From positions 54,615 to 118,614 of the forward strand of contig JAJACQ010000012.1 in NCBI GenBank assembly GCA_022601435.1: 64,000 bases of DNA, given 5' to 3'. A program made the translations under genes and the position numbers. Below the pieces are notes generated by a model. That model did no database searches. It was not told where the DNA came from and saw only the letters and a list, made by a program, of their open reading frames with translations. Positions 44,242 through 52,338 of this stretch are shown piece by piece. Source of the DNA: Chlamydiia bacterium (lineage in GTDB: Bacteria; Chlamydiota; Chlamydiia; Chlamydiales; 2-12-FULL-49-11). How positions within the stretch are numbered: the stretch's first letter is position 1; every line of letters starts with the position of its first letter.

Positions 44242-44262
44242 TTTTTGCGCACAAATTTCTAT
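44187..44262. repeat. Family A repeat at end of DTW-type gene
   Basis: TTGCCCTGCGCCCACCAAAGG, then CTCTTGACTCCCATATTTG and ATTTTTGCGCACAAA follow the family A order. It overlaps the last codons of the DTW-type gene. Confidence 0.65.
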
Positions 44263-44263
44263 G

Positions 44264-44660
44264 ACTCAATGCGGAGCTCCGCCCCTCACCCGGCCAAAGG
44301 GGGATTCCCCCTTTGGAAACCCAAAATTGATTTTTCCGCACGCGCAAAAATAAAAAAACAAGTAACACTGACCCTTCTTGTAATTATGCCTTTATTACGA
44401 AATTTGCAATAAACAATTTTGAATATAGGGGCGCAGAATTTTGAATGGATTTTTTTTCTACAACTCAATGCGGAGCTCCGCCCCGCACCCGGCCAAAGGG
44501 GGATTCCCCCTTTGGAAACCCAAAGTTGATTTTTCCGCATGCGCAAAAATAAATAAAAAAAGCAACACCGACCCTTCTTGTAATTATAACTTTATTAAGA
44601 AATTTGCAATAAACAATTTTGAGTATAGGGGCGCAGAATTTTGGATGAGATGCACAACAA
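44264..44660. repeat. 199-bp tandem duplication with family A hairpins
   Basis: Two units (44264-44462 and 44463-about 44660) are about 90% alike. Each has ACTCAATGCGGAGCTCCGCC, a perfect CCAAAGGGGG-att-CCCCCTTTGG hairpin, TTGATTTTTCCGCA, a GCGCAAAAATAAA tail, TTGTAATTAT, a phased direct repeat and TTTGCAATAAACAATTTTGA. Short frames on both strands here are by-products. Confidence 0.88.
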
Positions 44661-44685
44661 CATTCAAGACCCATAAACTGATGAA

Positions 44686-44770
44686 GTTTGGAGGATAGTT
44701 TTTCTATTTTGTGCCGATAGTGTACATAGTGGTACTCAGAGGCGCAAAATAGGAAAAATAGACCCAAAAT
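44686..44770. repeat. Hairpin element, family B copy 2
   Basis: Ends TTTGGAGGATAGTTTTTCTA and AGGAAAAATAGACCCAAAAT flank a stem TTTTGTGCC / GGCGCAAAA around AGTGTAC (44719-44725) and GGTACT (44731-44736). It lies between the ends of the DTW-type gene and tyrP. Confidence 0.8.
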
Positions 44771-44781
44771 TCGCAGTTTCA

Positions 44782-45984
44782 TTATCTAAGGACGTAAGTG
44801 CTAACAACGACCTCCGCTATGAGGGCGACAAGAAGCACGAACAATATCAAAGAACCGCCGAAGAGGTAGCGAGGTTTGGTGTTATAAGGTTTTTGTTTAC
44901 GCCCCATCCAAACGAGGATAATTGGCATAAAGCCCAATAAAAGGACAGCTCCATAGCCACCTGCGATTGATAAAGCGACTAAGAAGATATTTGGATTAAT
45001 CAAGACAACGATAGTCACTGGCACGAAGATCATCAAGCAGAGGTATAGGCGATTCCATTTAGCGGCTTTTACATGGAAGAGGTCTGCAAAGAAGTCAACC
45101 ATAGCAAGGGTTACGCCGATAAAAGAGGTTGTGAGTGCAAAGAAGGCAAAATAGCGAGCGAGTGTGTAGATTCGCATATCATTTACGTAGTAGACCAAAG
45201 GGGCAATAGCGCTGTCACCATGAGCTTTGGCTATTTCAAGACCGTGAGCACCGGTAGGTGGTATGATACCTTTAATTAGGTAATCCCAAATCAGGTATGC
45301 CATAAAAGGGATAAGTGTTCCAAAAAGTATTGCTGATCGTGTTTTTTTTGCATCTTGATCTAGGTAATTATAAAGAGTTGGCACGGTTCCTTGGTAGCTA
45401 AATGATGTAAAGATAATAGGAAGTCCCAAGAAAGCATATTTCCAGCCCCAGTAATCAGCTCTTTTAAGCTCTGCTTGCTCTCCTGCTAAGATGATAAAGA
45501 TTAAAAATGACATAACCAATCCGACAAACAATAAAGCATTTAGACGCGAAGCGGCTTTTGTTCCCCAAAAGACAATCCCTCCAAAAACAGCAACAAAGAG
45601 CAGCACTCCTATCATATAAGGCATATGGGCACAGATAAACTCTAAGACAATCTTACCGCCTAAAGAGACATAAGAGATTAAAAGCAGGTAGAAAAAAAAG
45701 AAGTAGAGAAGCAAAACCGCCCATTTGCCAATTGCTCCTAAAAAAGTCTCTGCCATACTTAAAAGGTTAGCTCCTTTTGGAAGCCATGAGCATAATTCGA
45801 CAAATAACATCCCTGTAGCAGCACTAAAAAGCCAGCAAAGTAAGTAGACAAAATATGATGGTAAAATCCCTGCACCCGCGGTTGCGACTGGATTGGCAAG
45901 CATCGCTGCTCCAATTGCGGTCCCCCCTATTAACAATGATCCTAAAAATTGTTTACTTAGTATAGATTGAATACGTCTTCTCAT
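44782..45984 (-). CDS. tyrP: Aromatic amino acid transporter (TyrP-like)
   Basis: A 400-residue protein with about 11 membrane helices from the aromatic amino acid permease (HAAAP) family. The family N-terminus GTAIGAAMLANPVATAGAG (about 21-39) and a GLPIIFTSFSYQG segment (about 185) are clear. Chlamydia has one or two tyrP genes (CT817/818) for tyrosine or tryptophan uptake. It is divergent from pcnB and followed by repeat DNA. Confidence 0.88.
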   Translation of the reverse strand: MRRRIQSILSKQFLGSLLIGGTAIGAAMLANPVATAGAGILPSYFVYLLCWLFSAATGMLFVELCSWLPKGANLLSMAETFLGAIGKWAVLLLYFFFFYLLLISYVSLGGKIVLEFICAHMPYMIGVLLFVAVFGGIVFWGTKAASRLNALLFVGLVMSFLIFIILAGEQAELKRADYWGWKYAFLGLPIIFTSFSYQGTVPTLYNYLDQDAKKTRSAILFGTLIPFMAYLIWDYLIKGIIPPTGAHGLEIAKAHGDSAIAPLVYYVNDMRIYTLARYFAFFALTTSFIGVTLAMVDFFADLFHVKAAKWNRLYLCLMIFVPVTIVVLINPNIFLVALSIAGGYGAVLLLGFMPIILVWMGRKQKPYNTKPRYLFGGSLILFVLLVALIAEVVVSTYVLR

Positions 45985-46068
45985 AGATTATGAGCTTATC
46001 AAAAAAATCAAAACGGCGCTATCTTTTTTATCTTAGCTCTGATAGACTTGGGCTATAGAGAACTGATC

Positions 46069-47313
46069 ATGGCCGCAAAGAAATATACCAAAAAACAACA
46101 TAAGATCAACATCGATGATATAGACCCGAATGCGCTTGAAGTTTTAGAAACTTTACAAGAAAATGGATTCAAAGCCTATTTAGTTGGTGGAAGTGTAAGA
46201 GATCTTTTATTAGGGTACGCCCCAAAAGATTATGACATTTCAACAGATGCGCTTCCGGAAGAAGTTAGAGATATTTTTCCGTCTTGTTTTATAGTAGGAA
46301 AGCGATTTCGCTTAGCTCATGTCCGCATAAATCGCAAGGTCTATGAAGTCTCCACCTTTCGCAAGGGTGATAACGAAGATGACACTCTCATATATAATGA
46401 CAATGAATGGGGCACAGAAGAAGAGGATGTCAAAAGAAGAGATTTTACGGTGAATGGGCTTTTTTATGACAATCAAAAGCAAGTGATCATTGACTATGTT
46501 GGCGGAGTAGAAGATGCCAAAAAAAATCTTTTGCGATGCATTGGAAATCCTTATATTCGTTTCAAGCAAGATCCGGTAAGGATGATTCGCTTATTAAAGT
46601 TTCGTGCCCGTTTTGGGCTTGTTCCAGATGAAGAAATGCTTGAGGCTTTATTTGCTTTAAGAACAGAAGTTTTAAAAAGCTCTCCAGCTAGATTGTTAGA
46701 AGAGTTCTTGCGAATGCTTGAATCAGGAGCATCAGTTGCTTTCTTAAAAAATCTACAAGAGCATGGATTTTTACAAACGCTTTTACCAAATCTTGCACCG
46801 TATTTTGAAACGCCTGTTGAACAAACAATCTATAATTATTTACATGTTGTAGATCGCTTAATCACAGCAGAAAGAAAACGCCCGCCAAGAAGGTCGGTTC
46901 TTGTTGCTTGTCTTATATACCCCATTCTTCAGGAGAGGTTACATGAGATTTATCAACGCGCTCCCAAAAAAGTACACCTCGGAAAAATCCATCAAGAAGC
47001 AAATGATCTAACAATCGATTTATTCAATCCAGTTCTTAGAATTACAAAAAAAATTCTAGCAGAAGCAGTCGGTATCATGCAGACACAATATCGTTTTACT
47101 CCGCTTCAAAAAAAGAAGAAACTTGTTTGTAAAATTCCAAACACACCGAACTTTGGATGTTGTTTAAAATTTTTTATGTTGCGTACATTACTAGAGCCAG
47201 GCCTTACCGATCTGTATAATGAGTGGCATTACTATTACGAAAAACACAAGAAGAATAATCCAAGAGAAGATAAACCAAGAAAGCGCAATGGAAGACGACG
47301 TAAAGACTCTTAA
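46069..47313 (+). CDS. pcnB: Poly(A) polymerase / CCA-adding enzyme family
   Basis: 414 residues from ATG 46069 (a TTG at 46048 is also in frame). The nucleotidyltransferase core reads AYLVGGSVRDLLLG, then KDYDISTDALPEEV with the two catalytic Asp, and KRRDFTVNGLFYD. The C-terminal KNNPREDKPRKRNGRRRKD tail is basic as in PcnB. It adds 3' tails to RNA; a CCA-adding role cannot be fully excluded. In Chlamydia pcnB lies next to lpxB. The next gene overlaps by 26 bp. Confidence 0.88.
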   Translation: MAAKKYTKKQHKINIDDIDPNALEVLETLQENGFKAYLVGGSVRDLLLGYAPKDYDISTDALPEEVRDIFPSCFIVGKRFRLAHVRINRKVYEVSTFRKGDNEDDTLIYNDNEWGTEEEDVKRRDFTVNGLFYDNQKQVIIDYVGGVEDAKKNLLRCIGNPYIRFKQDPVRMIRLLKFRARFGLVPDEEMLEALFALRTEVLKSSPARLLEEFLRMLESGASVAFLKNLQEHGFLQTLLPNLAPYFETPVEQTIYNYLHVVDRLITAERKRPPRRSVLVACLIYPILQERLHEIYQRAPKKVHLGKIHQEANDLTIDLFNPVLRITKKILAEAVGIMQTQYRFTPLQKKKKLVCKIPNTPNFGCCLKFFMLRTLLEPGLTDLYNEWHYYYEKHKKNNPREDKPRKRNGRRRKDS

Positions 47314-47977
47314 GACATCTACTTTGACTTTTTCTATACGTGAACCAAAAGAAGTTCGCGCTGAGAAAACTATTTTTTTCTTTGCCTTATCTGCGCATGA
47401 CTCTTTATATTTACCTCCATTTTGTCACCCTGTGGACAGGGCATTAAAAGAAGGTGTTCGTGTCATTTCAACAACATTGCCTTGTCATGAAAATAATGAA
47501 AGGGATTACGGAATACAAGAGATTTGGAATGCTCAAAAACCCGCTCTTAAACAATTTCTAAGCAACCTAGTTTCGGGTATAGAAGAGTTAACGCATTTCT
47601 TTGACCCCCCATTTGGAGCTATGGGAATTTCTCGTGGTGCCTTTATATCTTTATGCCTTGCAAGTGCAAGTCAACACATAACGACTGTCACAGGATTTGC
47701 GCCTCTTTTATCGCTAAAAGATGACCCTGAACTAAATGCTTTTACAAAGATCCCTGAGCTTAAAAACAAAAATATCCATTTTTTTGTAGGACATGATGAT
47801 ACATTAGTTGGCACAGAAAACGTAATCTCATTACAAAAAAAGCTGCTGCAAATTAACAAAAACGGTAACATCCTCACCAAGATCTCCCCTTCAATAGGAA
47901 GAGGAGGCCACGGAACATCAGATCCAATTTTCAATGAAGGGGTATTATGGACAATCAAAAACCTAAAAACAAATTAG
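47288..47977 (+). CDS. Alpha/beta-hydrolase fold protein
   Basis: About 229 residues from ATG 47288, which lies in the pcnB end. The nucleophile elbow GISRGAFISL (Ser about residue 117), a DD pair (HDDTLVG) and a late His (GRGGHGTSD) supply a Ser-Asp-His triad. The substrate is unknown. It overlaps lpxB by 31 bp, forming pcnB-hydrolase-lpxB. In Chlamydia pcnB and lpxB are directly adjacent, so the gene between them is a notable insertion. Confidence 0.7.
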   Translation: MEDDVKTLKTSTLTFSIREPKEVRAEKTIFFFALSAHDSLYLPPFCHPVDRALKEGVRVISTTLPCHENNERDYGIQEIWNAQKPALKQFLSNLVSGIEELTHFFDPPFGAMGISRGAFISLCLASASQHITTVTGFAPLLSLKDDPELNAFTKIPELKNKNIHFFVGHDDTLVGTENVISLQKKLLQINKNGNILTKISPSIGRGGHGTSDPIFNEGVLWTIKNLKTN

Positions 47978-49056
47978 ATATCTTTGTGCTCACTGGTGAA
48001 TTAAGTGGAGATGTACTAGGCTTTGAATACTTAAAAGACATAGCAAAACAATACAAGATTGAAGGAGTACTAGGCCCCAATCTAAAGACTCTTCCTATAA
48101 AAGAGTTTCTTTCTATGGAACGACTAAATTTCATGGGGTTATCAAAGCCTATAAAATCCATTATACAAATTATTTCTTCTTTCAGAAAAATAAAAAAGCG
48201 CATTTTAAAAACCAATCCAAAGATTGTACTTTTAATCGATCTTCCCGATATTAATCTTTTAATGGCAAAACGCCTACGCAAGAGTGGATTTACAGGAAAA
48301 ATCTTTCAAGTAGTCTGTCCTACAATTTGGGCATGGCGACCTAAGAGAAAGCGTATTTTAGAAAAGTATTTTGATCATCTCTTTTGTCTTTTTCCTTTTG
48401 AAAAAGAGCTCTTTAAAGATTCAACCTTAAAGGTCACCTACTCAGGACATCCATTAAGATCTATAAATCCACGAAAGGCTGATAATCTAAAGAAGGTCAT
48501 TGCTGTATTTCCTGGATCACGCAAGCAAGAAGTGGAAACTCTTCTCCCAGATTTTTTAACTGTCTGTAAGCAATACCCTGACTATGAAATTCATATAAGT
48601 GTAGCCAAAAAATCTCTTCGGCCTACAATTGAAAGGATTTGCAAAGGCTCTTCTGTAATCTTAAGAGCTGCGTCAGAAAATAAGAATTTGATTGATGAGG
48701 CCTATGTTGCTCTTTCAAAAAATGGAACTATCAATCTGGAGTTAGCTCTTTCTCATATACCTCAAATTTCTTGTTATAAAGGCAGTAGATTAGAGATATT
48801 TATATTTAAAACATTTTTTTTAATTTATCTTCCCCACTATAGCCTTCCAAATATCTTATTGCGAAAAAGAGTGATCCCAGAGCTAATTGGCCCATTTGTT
48901 AGACTCAAAAATATTAAACAAGAATTTGAGGCTATAATGAATTCTGAAATTGTAAGAGAATCGATGCTTGAGGATTATCAGAGACTTTCAAAGCATATTA
49001 AAGAAAGTTCTATACAAAACCCTACAAAGATTTTAACAACTCAACTATGTGATTGA
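47947..49056 (+). CDS. lpxB: Lipid-A-disaccharide synthase
   Basis: A 369-residue GT19 enzyme that joins two acylated glucosamines to make the lipid A disaccharide. It has the N-terminal TGELSGDVLG motif (about 14-23), LIDLPDINLLMAKRLRK, VCPTIWAWRPKRKR (about 118-131), and a C-terminal AFVALSKNGTINLELAL-like segment (AYVALSKNGTINLEL). Full length. The start is inside the hydrolase gene. Confidence 0.94.
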   Translation: MDNQKPKNKLDIFVLTGELSGDVLGFEYLKDIAKQYKIEGVLGPNLKTLPIKEFLSMERLNFMGLSKPIKSIIQIISSFRKIKKRILKTNPKIVLLIDLPDINLLMAKRLRKSGFTGKIFQVVCPTIWAWRPKRKRILEKYFDHLFCLFPFEKELFKDSTLKVTYSGHPLRSINPRKADNLKKVIAVFPGSRKQEVETLLPDFLTVCKQYPDYEIHISVAKKSLRPTIERICKGSSVILRAASENKNLIDEAYVALSKNGTINLELALSHIPQISCYKGSRLEIFIFKTFFLIYLPHYSLPNILLRKRVIPELIGPFVRLKNIKQEFEAIMNSEIVRESMLEDYQRLSKHIKESSIQNPTKILTTQLCD

Positions 49057-49091
49057 AAAAAAAAGAGATTTAAGGTATTCTCTTTTCCATT

Positions 49092-49517
49092 ATGGAAGAA
49101 TTTGAACTATACATAGATCGTTTAAAAGCTGGCGAGTACAAAGAATTTTCTTTAAAGACAAGCCCTGAGCTGATGCAAGCAGATGACAATGAATTTTCAT
49201 TCAATGACGATATTCATGCTCAAGTCTCTGCAACCATTGCAAGCGATCATCTAATTCTAAATATTTCTATAAAAACAATTGTAAAAAACAGCTGCAAAAT
49301 CTGTAATGACCCTATCTCCCATGACATCTTAATAGAACAAAATCATGTCCCCTTCCTTTTAACAGAGGCAAAAGGAGCAATTTTTTCTTTAAGACCATAT
49401 GTAAGAGAGCAGATCTATCTAAACATTCCTAAATATAGCGAATGTGGAGGTAAATGCCCAGAAAGAGCAGCTATCGACAAATATTTATCAAATAGCGATG
49501 ATCCTCAAGAGGATTAA
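49092..49517 (+). CDS. yceD: YceD family protein (DUF177)
   Basis: A 141-residue protein upstream of rpmF, the conserved bacterial place of DUF177. A CKICNDPI cysteine pair (about 74-81) and a C-terminal CGGKCPERAAID (about 121-132) agree with the family, in which the protein helps 23S rRNA or large-subunit accumulation. The order yceD-rpmF-rng-plsB matches Chlamydia CT807-CT810. Confidence 0.85.
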   Translation: MEEFELYIDRLKAGEYKEFSLKTSPELMQADDNEFSFNDDIHAQVSATIASDHLILNISIKTIVKNSCKICNDPISHDILIEQNHVPFLLTEAKGAIFSLRPYVREQIYLNIPKYSECGGKCPERAAIDKYLSNSDDPQED

Positions 49518-49526
49518 GGAGTAATA

Positions 49527-49709
49527 ATGGCAGTTCCAAGAAGTAGAATCTCTAACTCAAGAAGAAATAAAAGACGTGCCCACGACTTTAAAACACCAAA
49601 AGCATTAAACACATGCTCAAATTGCAAAAACTTTGTTTTATCTCACCACATTTGTGAAAGCTGCGGTTATTACAAAGGTAAATCATACAAAAAAACTGAG
49701 CAAATGTAA
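49527..49709 (+). CDS. rpmF: 50S ribosomal protein L32
   Basis: A 60-residue L32 with MAVPRSRISNSRRNKRRAH and a zinc ribbon CSNCKNF ... CESCGYYKG. Its start is preceded by AAGGAG. It begins 9 bp after yceD. plsX, which often follows rpmF, is not here. Confidence 0.96.
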   Translation: MAVPRSRISNSRRNKRRAHDFKTPKALNTCSNCKNFVLSHHICESCGYYKGKSYKKTEQM

Positions 49710-49775
49710 AAAGACCTCATTAAAAAAACATCTTATAGCTTTAAAAAGTCTGATGTTTTAAAATGAGCTCTTTTT
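49708..49775 (+). terminator. Probable terminator after rpmF
   Basis: AAAAAG..CTCATT..AAACATC pairs imperfectly with GATGTTT..AATGAG..CTTTTT across a loop, with a T run after it. Confidence 0.5.
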
Positions 49776-49800
49776 AAATTTCTTATTACATGGATTTAGT

Positions 49801-51330
49801 ATGAAAGAAATCCTCATTAATGTTGCTTCTAAAGAACTCCGCGTTGCCAAGATAAAGAATAAACGCCTTAATGACCTTCTCGTAGAGCGAAAGAAAAGCA
49901 GACAAATTGTAGGAAACATTTACCGCGGAAAGGTAAAAAACATCCTGAAGAATATTCAGTCAGCCTTCATCGATATTGGTGAAGATGATAATGGATTTAT
50001 TCACATTTCAGACATCGTTGAAAATGCACAAAAGTTTCAAGAGATGTTTGATATGGATTTTGATTCTATTAACAATCAAGAAAACCAAGAAACAGACATT
50101 ACCAAAGTCTTAAAAGCAAATCAGACCGTTTTAGTTCAGGTTGTAAAAGAGCCGATTGGGACAAAAGGCGCAAGGCTCACTTCTAATGTTTCAATTCCAG
50201 GAAGGTTTTTAGTTCTTCTTCCAAACTCCCCTCACAGAGGAGTTTCTAAAAAGATTACAGATAATAAATCTCGAACACGCCTTAAAAGCCTTATTCAAGC
50301 ATTTGAGATGCCATCTGACATGGGTCTTATTTGTAGAACTTCTTGTTTAAATGCAACGCAAGATCAGCTAATTGATGAAGCTCATGAACTTATTGAAATC
50401 TGGCAAAACACTCGCTATCAGTTTGAAAAAACAAAAGGAACATCCCTTTTATATCAAGAATCAGACGTTACTAAGAGAACTTTAATCACAGCAATTGATA
50501 AACAGTACGATAGAATTTTGGTCGATGACAAAGCAACGTTCAACAGTTTACTTCGGATGCAAAAGAAGTATGCCACCGAAGATTGTAAATTAAAGATCGA
50601 GCTTTATCGTGACAAGCTTCCTATCTTCAAAAGATTCGGGGTAGAAAAAGAGATCGACAAAGCCGCAAATCGTAAGATTTGGCTTCCTAGCGGTGGCTAT
50701 TTGTTCTTTGAAAGAACAGAAGCTATGTATACTGTTGATGTAAACACTGGTCGCGGTCAAAAAAAAGATGGCGGCAAGAATGTTGAAGAAGCAATCGTTC
50801 ATGTAAACATGGAGGCTGCAGATGAAATTGCAAGACAACTCTCTATTAGAAATATTGGTGGATTAATTATTTGTGATTTTATCGATATGAGATATCGAAA
50901 AAATGGACGACGTGTATTAGATAGGCTAAAAGCTGCATTAAAAGAAGATTCAGCAAAAATCACAATTCTAGGAATGAGCGAATTTGGACTTGTAGAAATG
51001 ACGCGGCAACGAAGTAGAGAATCCCTTATTCAGACAATGTTCACCGACTGTCCCTATTGTTATGGAAAAGGCGTTGTAAAGAACTTTGAAAGCGTTTCTG
51101 TAGAATTAGAAAGAGCGATTTTAGAGCTGATTCATTGTGGAGATAATTTTGCATTGGATGTAAATCTTCATCCTCAGTTCGATCAGTATCTTACAAAAAA
51201 TGACAAAGAGTTTTTATGTGAGATGGCAGAACAACATAATGCAAAAGTTCTCTTTAAGACTAAAGACACACTTCACATAAGTGAATTTGAAATTTTTAAC
51301 TCAACAAATGGGCAATTACTTGAAGTCTAA
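49801..51330 (+). CDS. rng: Ribonuclease G/E
   Basis: A 509-residue RNase E/G family endonuclease. An S1 domain is at about 38-125 (GNIYRGKVKNILKNIQSAF, then IDIGEDDNGFIH); the catalytic region has TVDVNTGRG (about 312-320) and ICDFIDM (about 357-363), with the two metal-binding Asp; the zinc-link CPYCYGKG lies near 419. There is no long scaffold tail, so it is the RNase G type, which trims 16S rRNA and mRNA. Confidence 0.93.
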   Translation: MKEILINVASKELRVAKIKNKRLNDLLVERKKSRQIVGNIYRGKVKNILKNIQSAFIDIGEDDNGFIHISDIVENAQKFQEMFDMDFDSINNQENQETDITKVLKANQTVLVQVVKEPIGTKGARLTSNVSIPGRFLVLLPNSPHRGVSKKITDNKSRTRLKSLIQAFEMPSDMGLICRTSCLNATQDQLIDEAHELIEIWQNTRYQFEKTKGTSLLYQESDVTKRTLITAIDKQYDRILVDDKATFNSLLRMQKKYATEDCKLKIELYRDKLPIFKRFGVEKEIDKAANRKIWLPSGGYLFFERTEAMYTVDVNTGRGQKKDGGKNVEEAIVHVNMEAADEIARQLSIRNIGGLIICDFIDMRYRKNGRRVLDRLKAALKEDSAKITILGMSEFGLVEMTRQRSRESLIQTMFTDCPYCYGKGVVKNFESVSVELERAILELIHCGDNFALDVNLHPQFDQYLTKNDKEFLCEMAEQHNAKVLFKTKDTLHISEFEIFNSTNGQLLEV

Positions 51331-52318
51331 AATTTATGAAATATTAGAAAATGAAAAAGAAAACCTTACAAAACCCGTATACTCTCATCTTGTAGCATTT
51401 TTTGAAGCAAATGAAGTCGTGTACAAAGAAAAAGATTTAGACCTTGAAAAAGGTTTATATGCCCTCAAGCAATATCTGAAGTTTGTAAAAGAAGCAATCA
51501 AAAGCCCCACTCAATTTGGGAATTACCACGAAAGGGAAACAACCCCTGTTGATTTCTTTTCTTTAGCTCACGATCTTTTTTCTCCGTTTGTTGATAATGA
51601 TCAATCAATTATTGAAGGGAAGGAAAATATTGAACAGATCACATCCCTTTTAAAAAAAGGCGAAAATGTCATCTTACTTGCCAATCACCAAACAGAAGGT
51701 GATCCCACTTTTTTAGAGATTTTATTAGAGCCTCTTTTTCCGGGATTGATCAAAAACATGATATCTGTGGCAGGAGCACGTGTAACGACTGATCCTATAG
51801 TCATTCCATTTTCACGTGGGCTTAATGCAATTTGTGTCTATTCTAAGAAGTATTTTCAGATGCATGAAGATCGAAAACAAGAGATGCAAAGACATAACAG
51901 TGCTTCTATGCTTGCTCTTAGGCATCTACTTGATGAAGGTGGAAAGCTTGTTTATGTAGCTCCTTCTGGAGGAAGAGATAGAAGAAATGATAATGGAGAT
52001 CTTTTACCTGCTAGTTTTAATCCTGATAGCATTGAATTAATGCGCATTGTTGGGCAAAAAGCAAAACAAGAGACACACTACTTTCCCTTAGCGATTTACT
52101 CATATCCAATCCTTCCACCTCCTGAAAAAATAAAAAAAGAGATTGGCGAAGAAAGAAAAATGTGTCATTCTCCAGTTCATGTATACTTTGGAAAAGAATA
52201 CAAAATGAGAGCGCCAAACGCTGACGAAAAAGCCGATAAGCAGATGTTTCGAAAGAGTCAAGCAGATGCGGTACACAGCGTTGTGGTAGACTTATATAAG
52301 AAAGTGACCAAAGTCTAA
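51281..52318 (+). CDS. plsB: Glycerol-3-phosphate acyltransferase, plant/chlamydial type
   Basis: About 345 residues. The acyltransferase motif NHQTEGDPTF (about 134-143; HxxxxD) and PFSRGLNAICVYSKKY and VAPSGGRDRR blocks match the soluble plastid and chlamydial GPAT group, not the E. coli PlsB. It makes lysophosphatidic acid for lipid synthesis. The start at 51281 overlaps rng by 50 bp; an ATG at 51308 is an alternative. Confidence 0.88.
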   Translation: MNLKFLTQQMGNYLKSKIYEILENEKENLTKPVYSHLVAFFEANEVVYKEKDLDLEKGLYALKQYLKFVKEAIKSPTQFGNYHERETTPVDFFSLAHDLFSPFVDNDQSIIEGKENIEQITSLLKKGENVILLANHQTEGDPTFLEILLEPLFPGLIKNMISVAGARVTTDPIVIPFSRGLNAICVYSKKYFQMHEDRKQEMQRHNSASMLALRHLLDEGGKLVYVAPSGGRDRRNDNGDLLPASFNPDSIELMRIVGQKAKQETHYFPLAIYSYPILPPPEKIKKEIGEERKMCHSPVHVYFGKEYKMRAPNADEKADKQMFRKSQADAVHSVVVDLYKKVTKV

Positions 52319-52338
52319 AAAATAAGCCGGAGATTTTT

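Noticed and set aside
44180..44782. Several 60-105-codon frames on both strands
   Set aside because: All arise from the 199-bp tandem duplication and hairpin elements; their proteins are repeats of each other in different frames.
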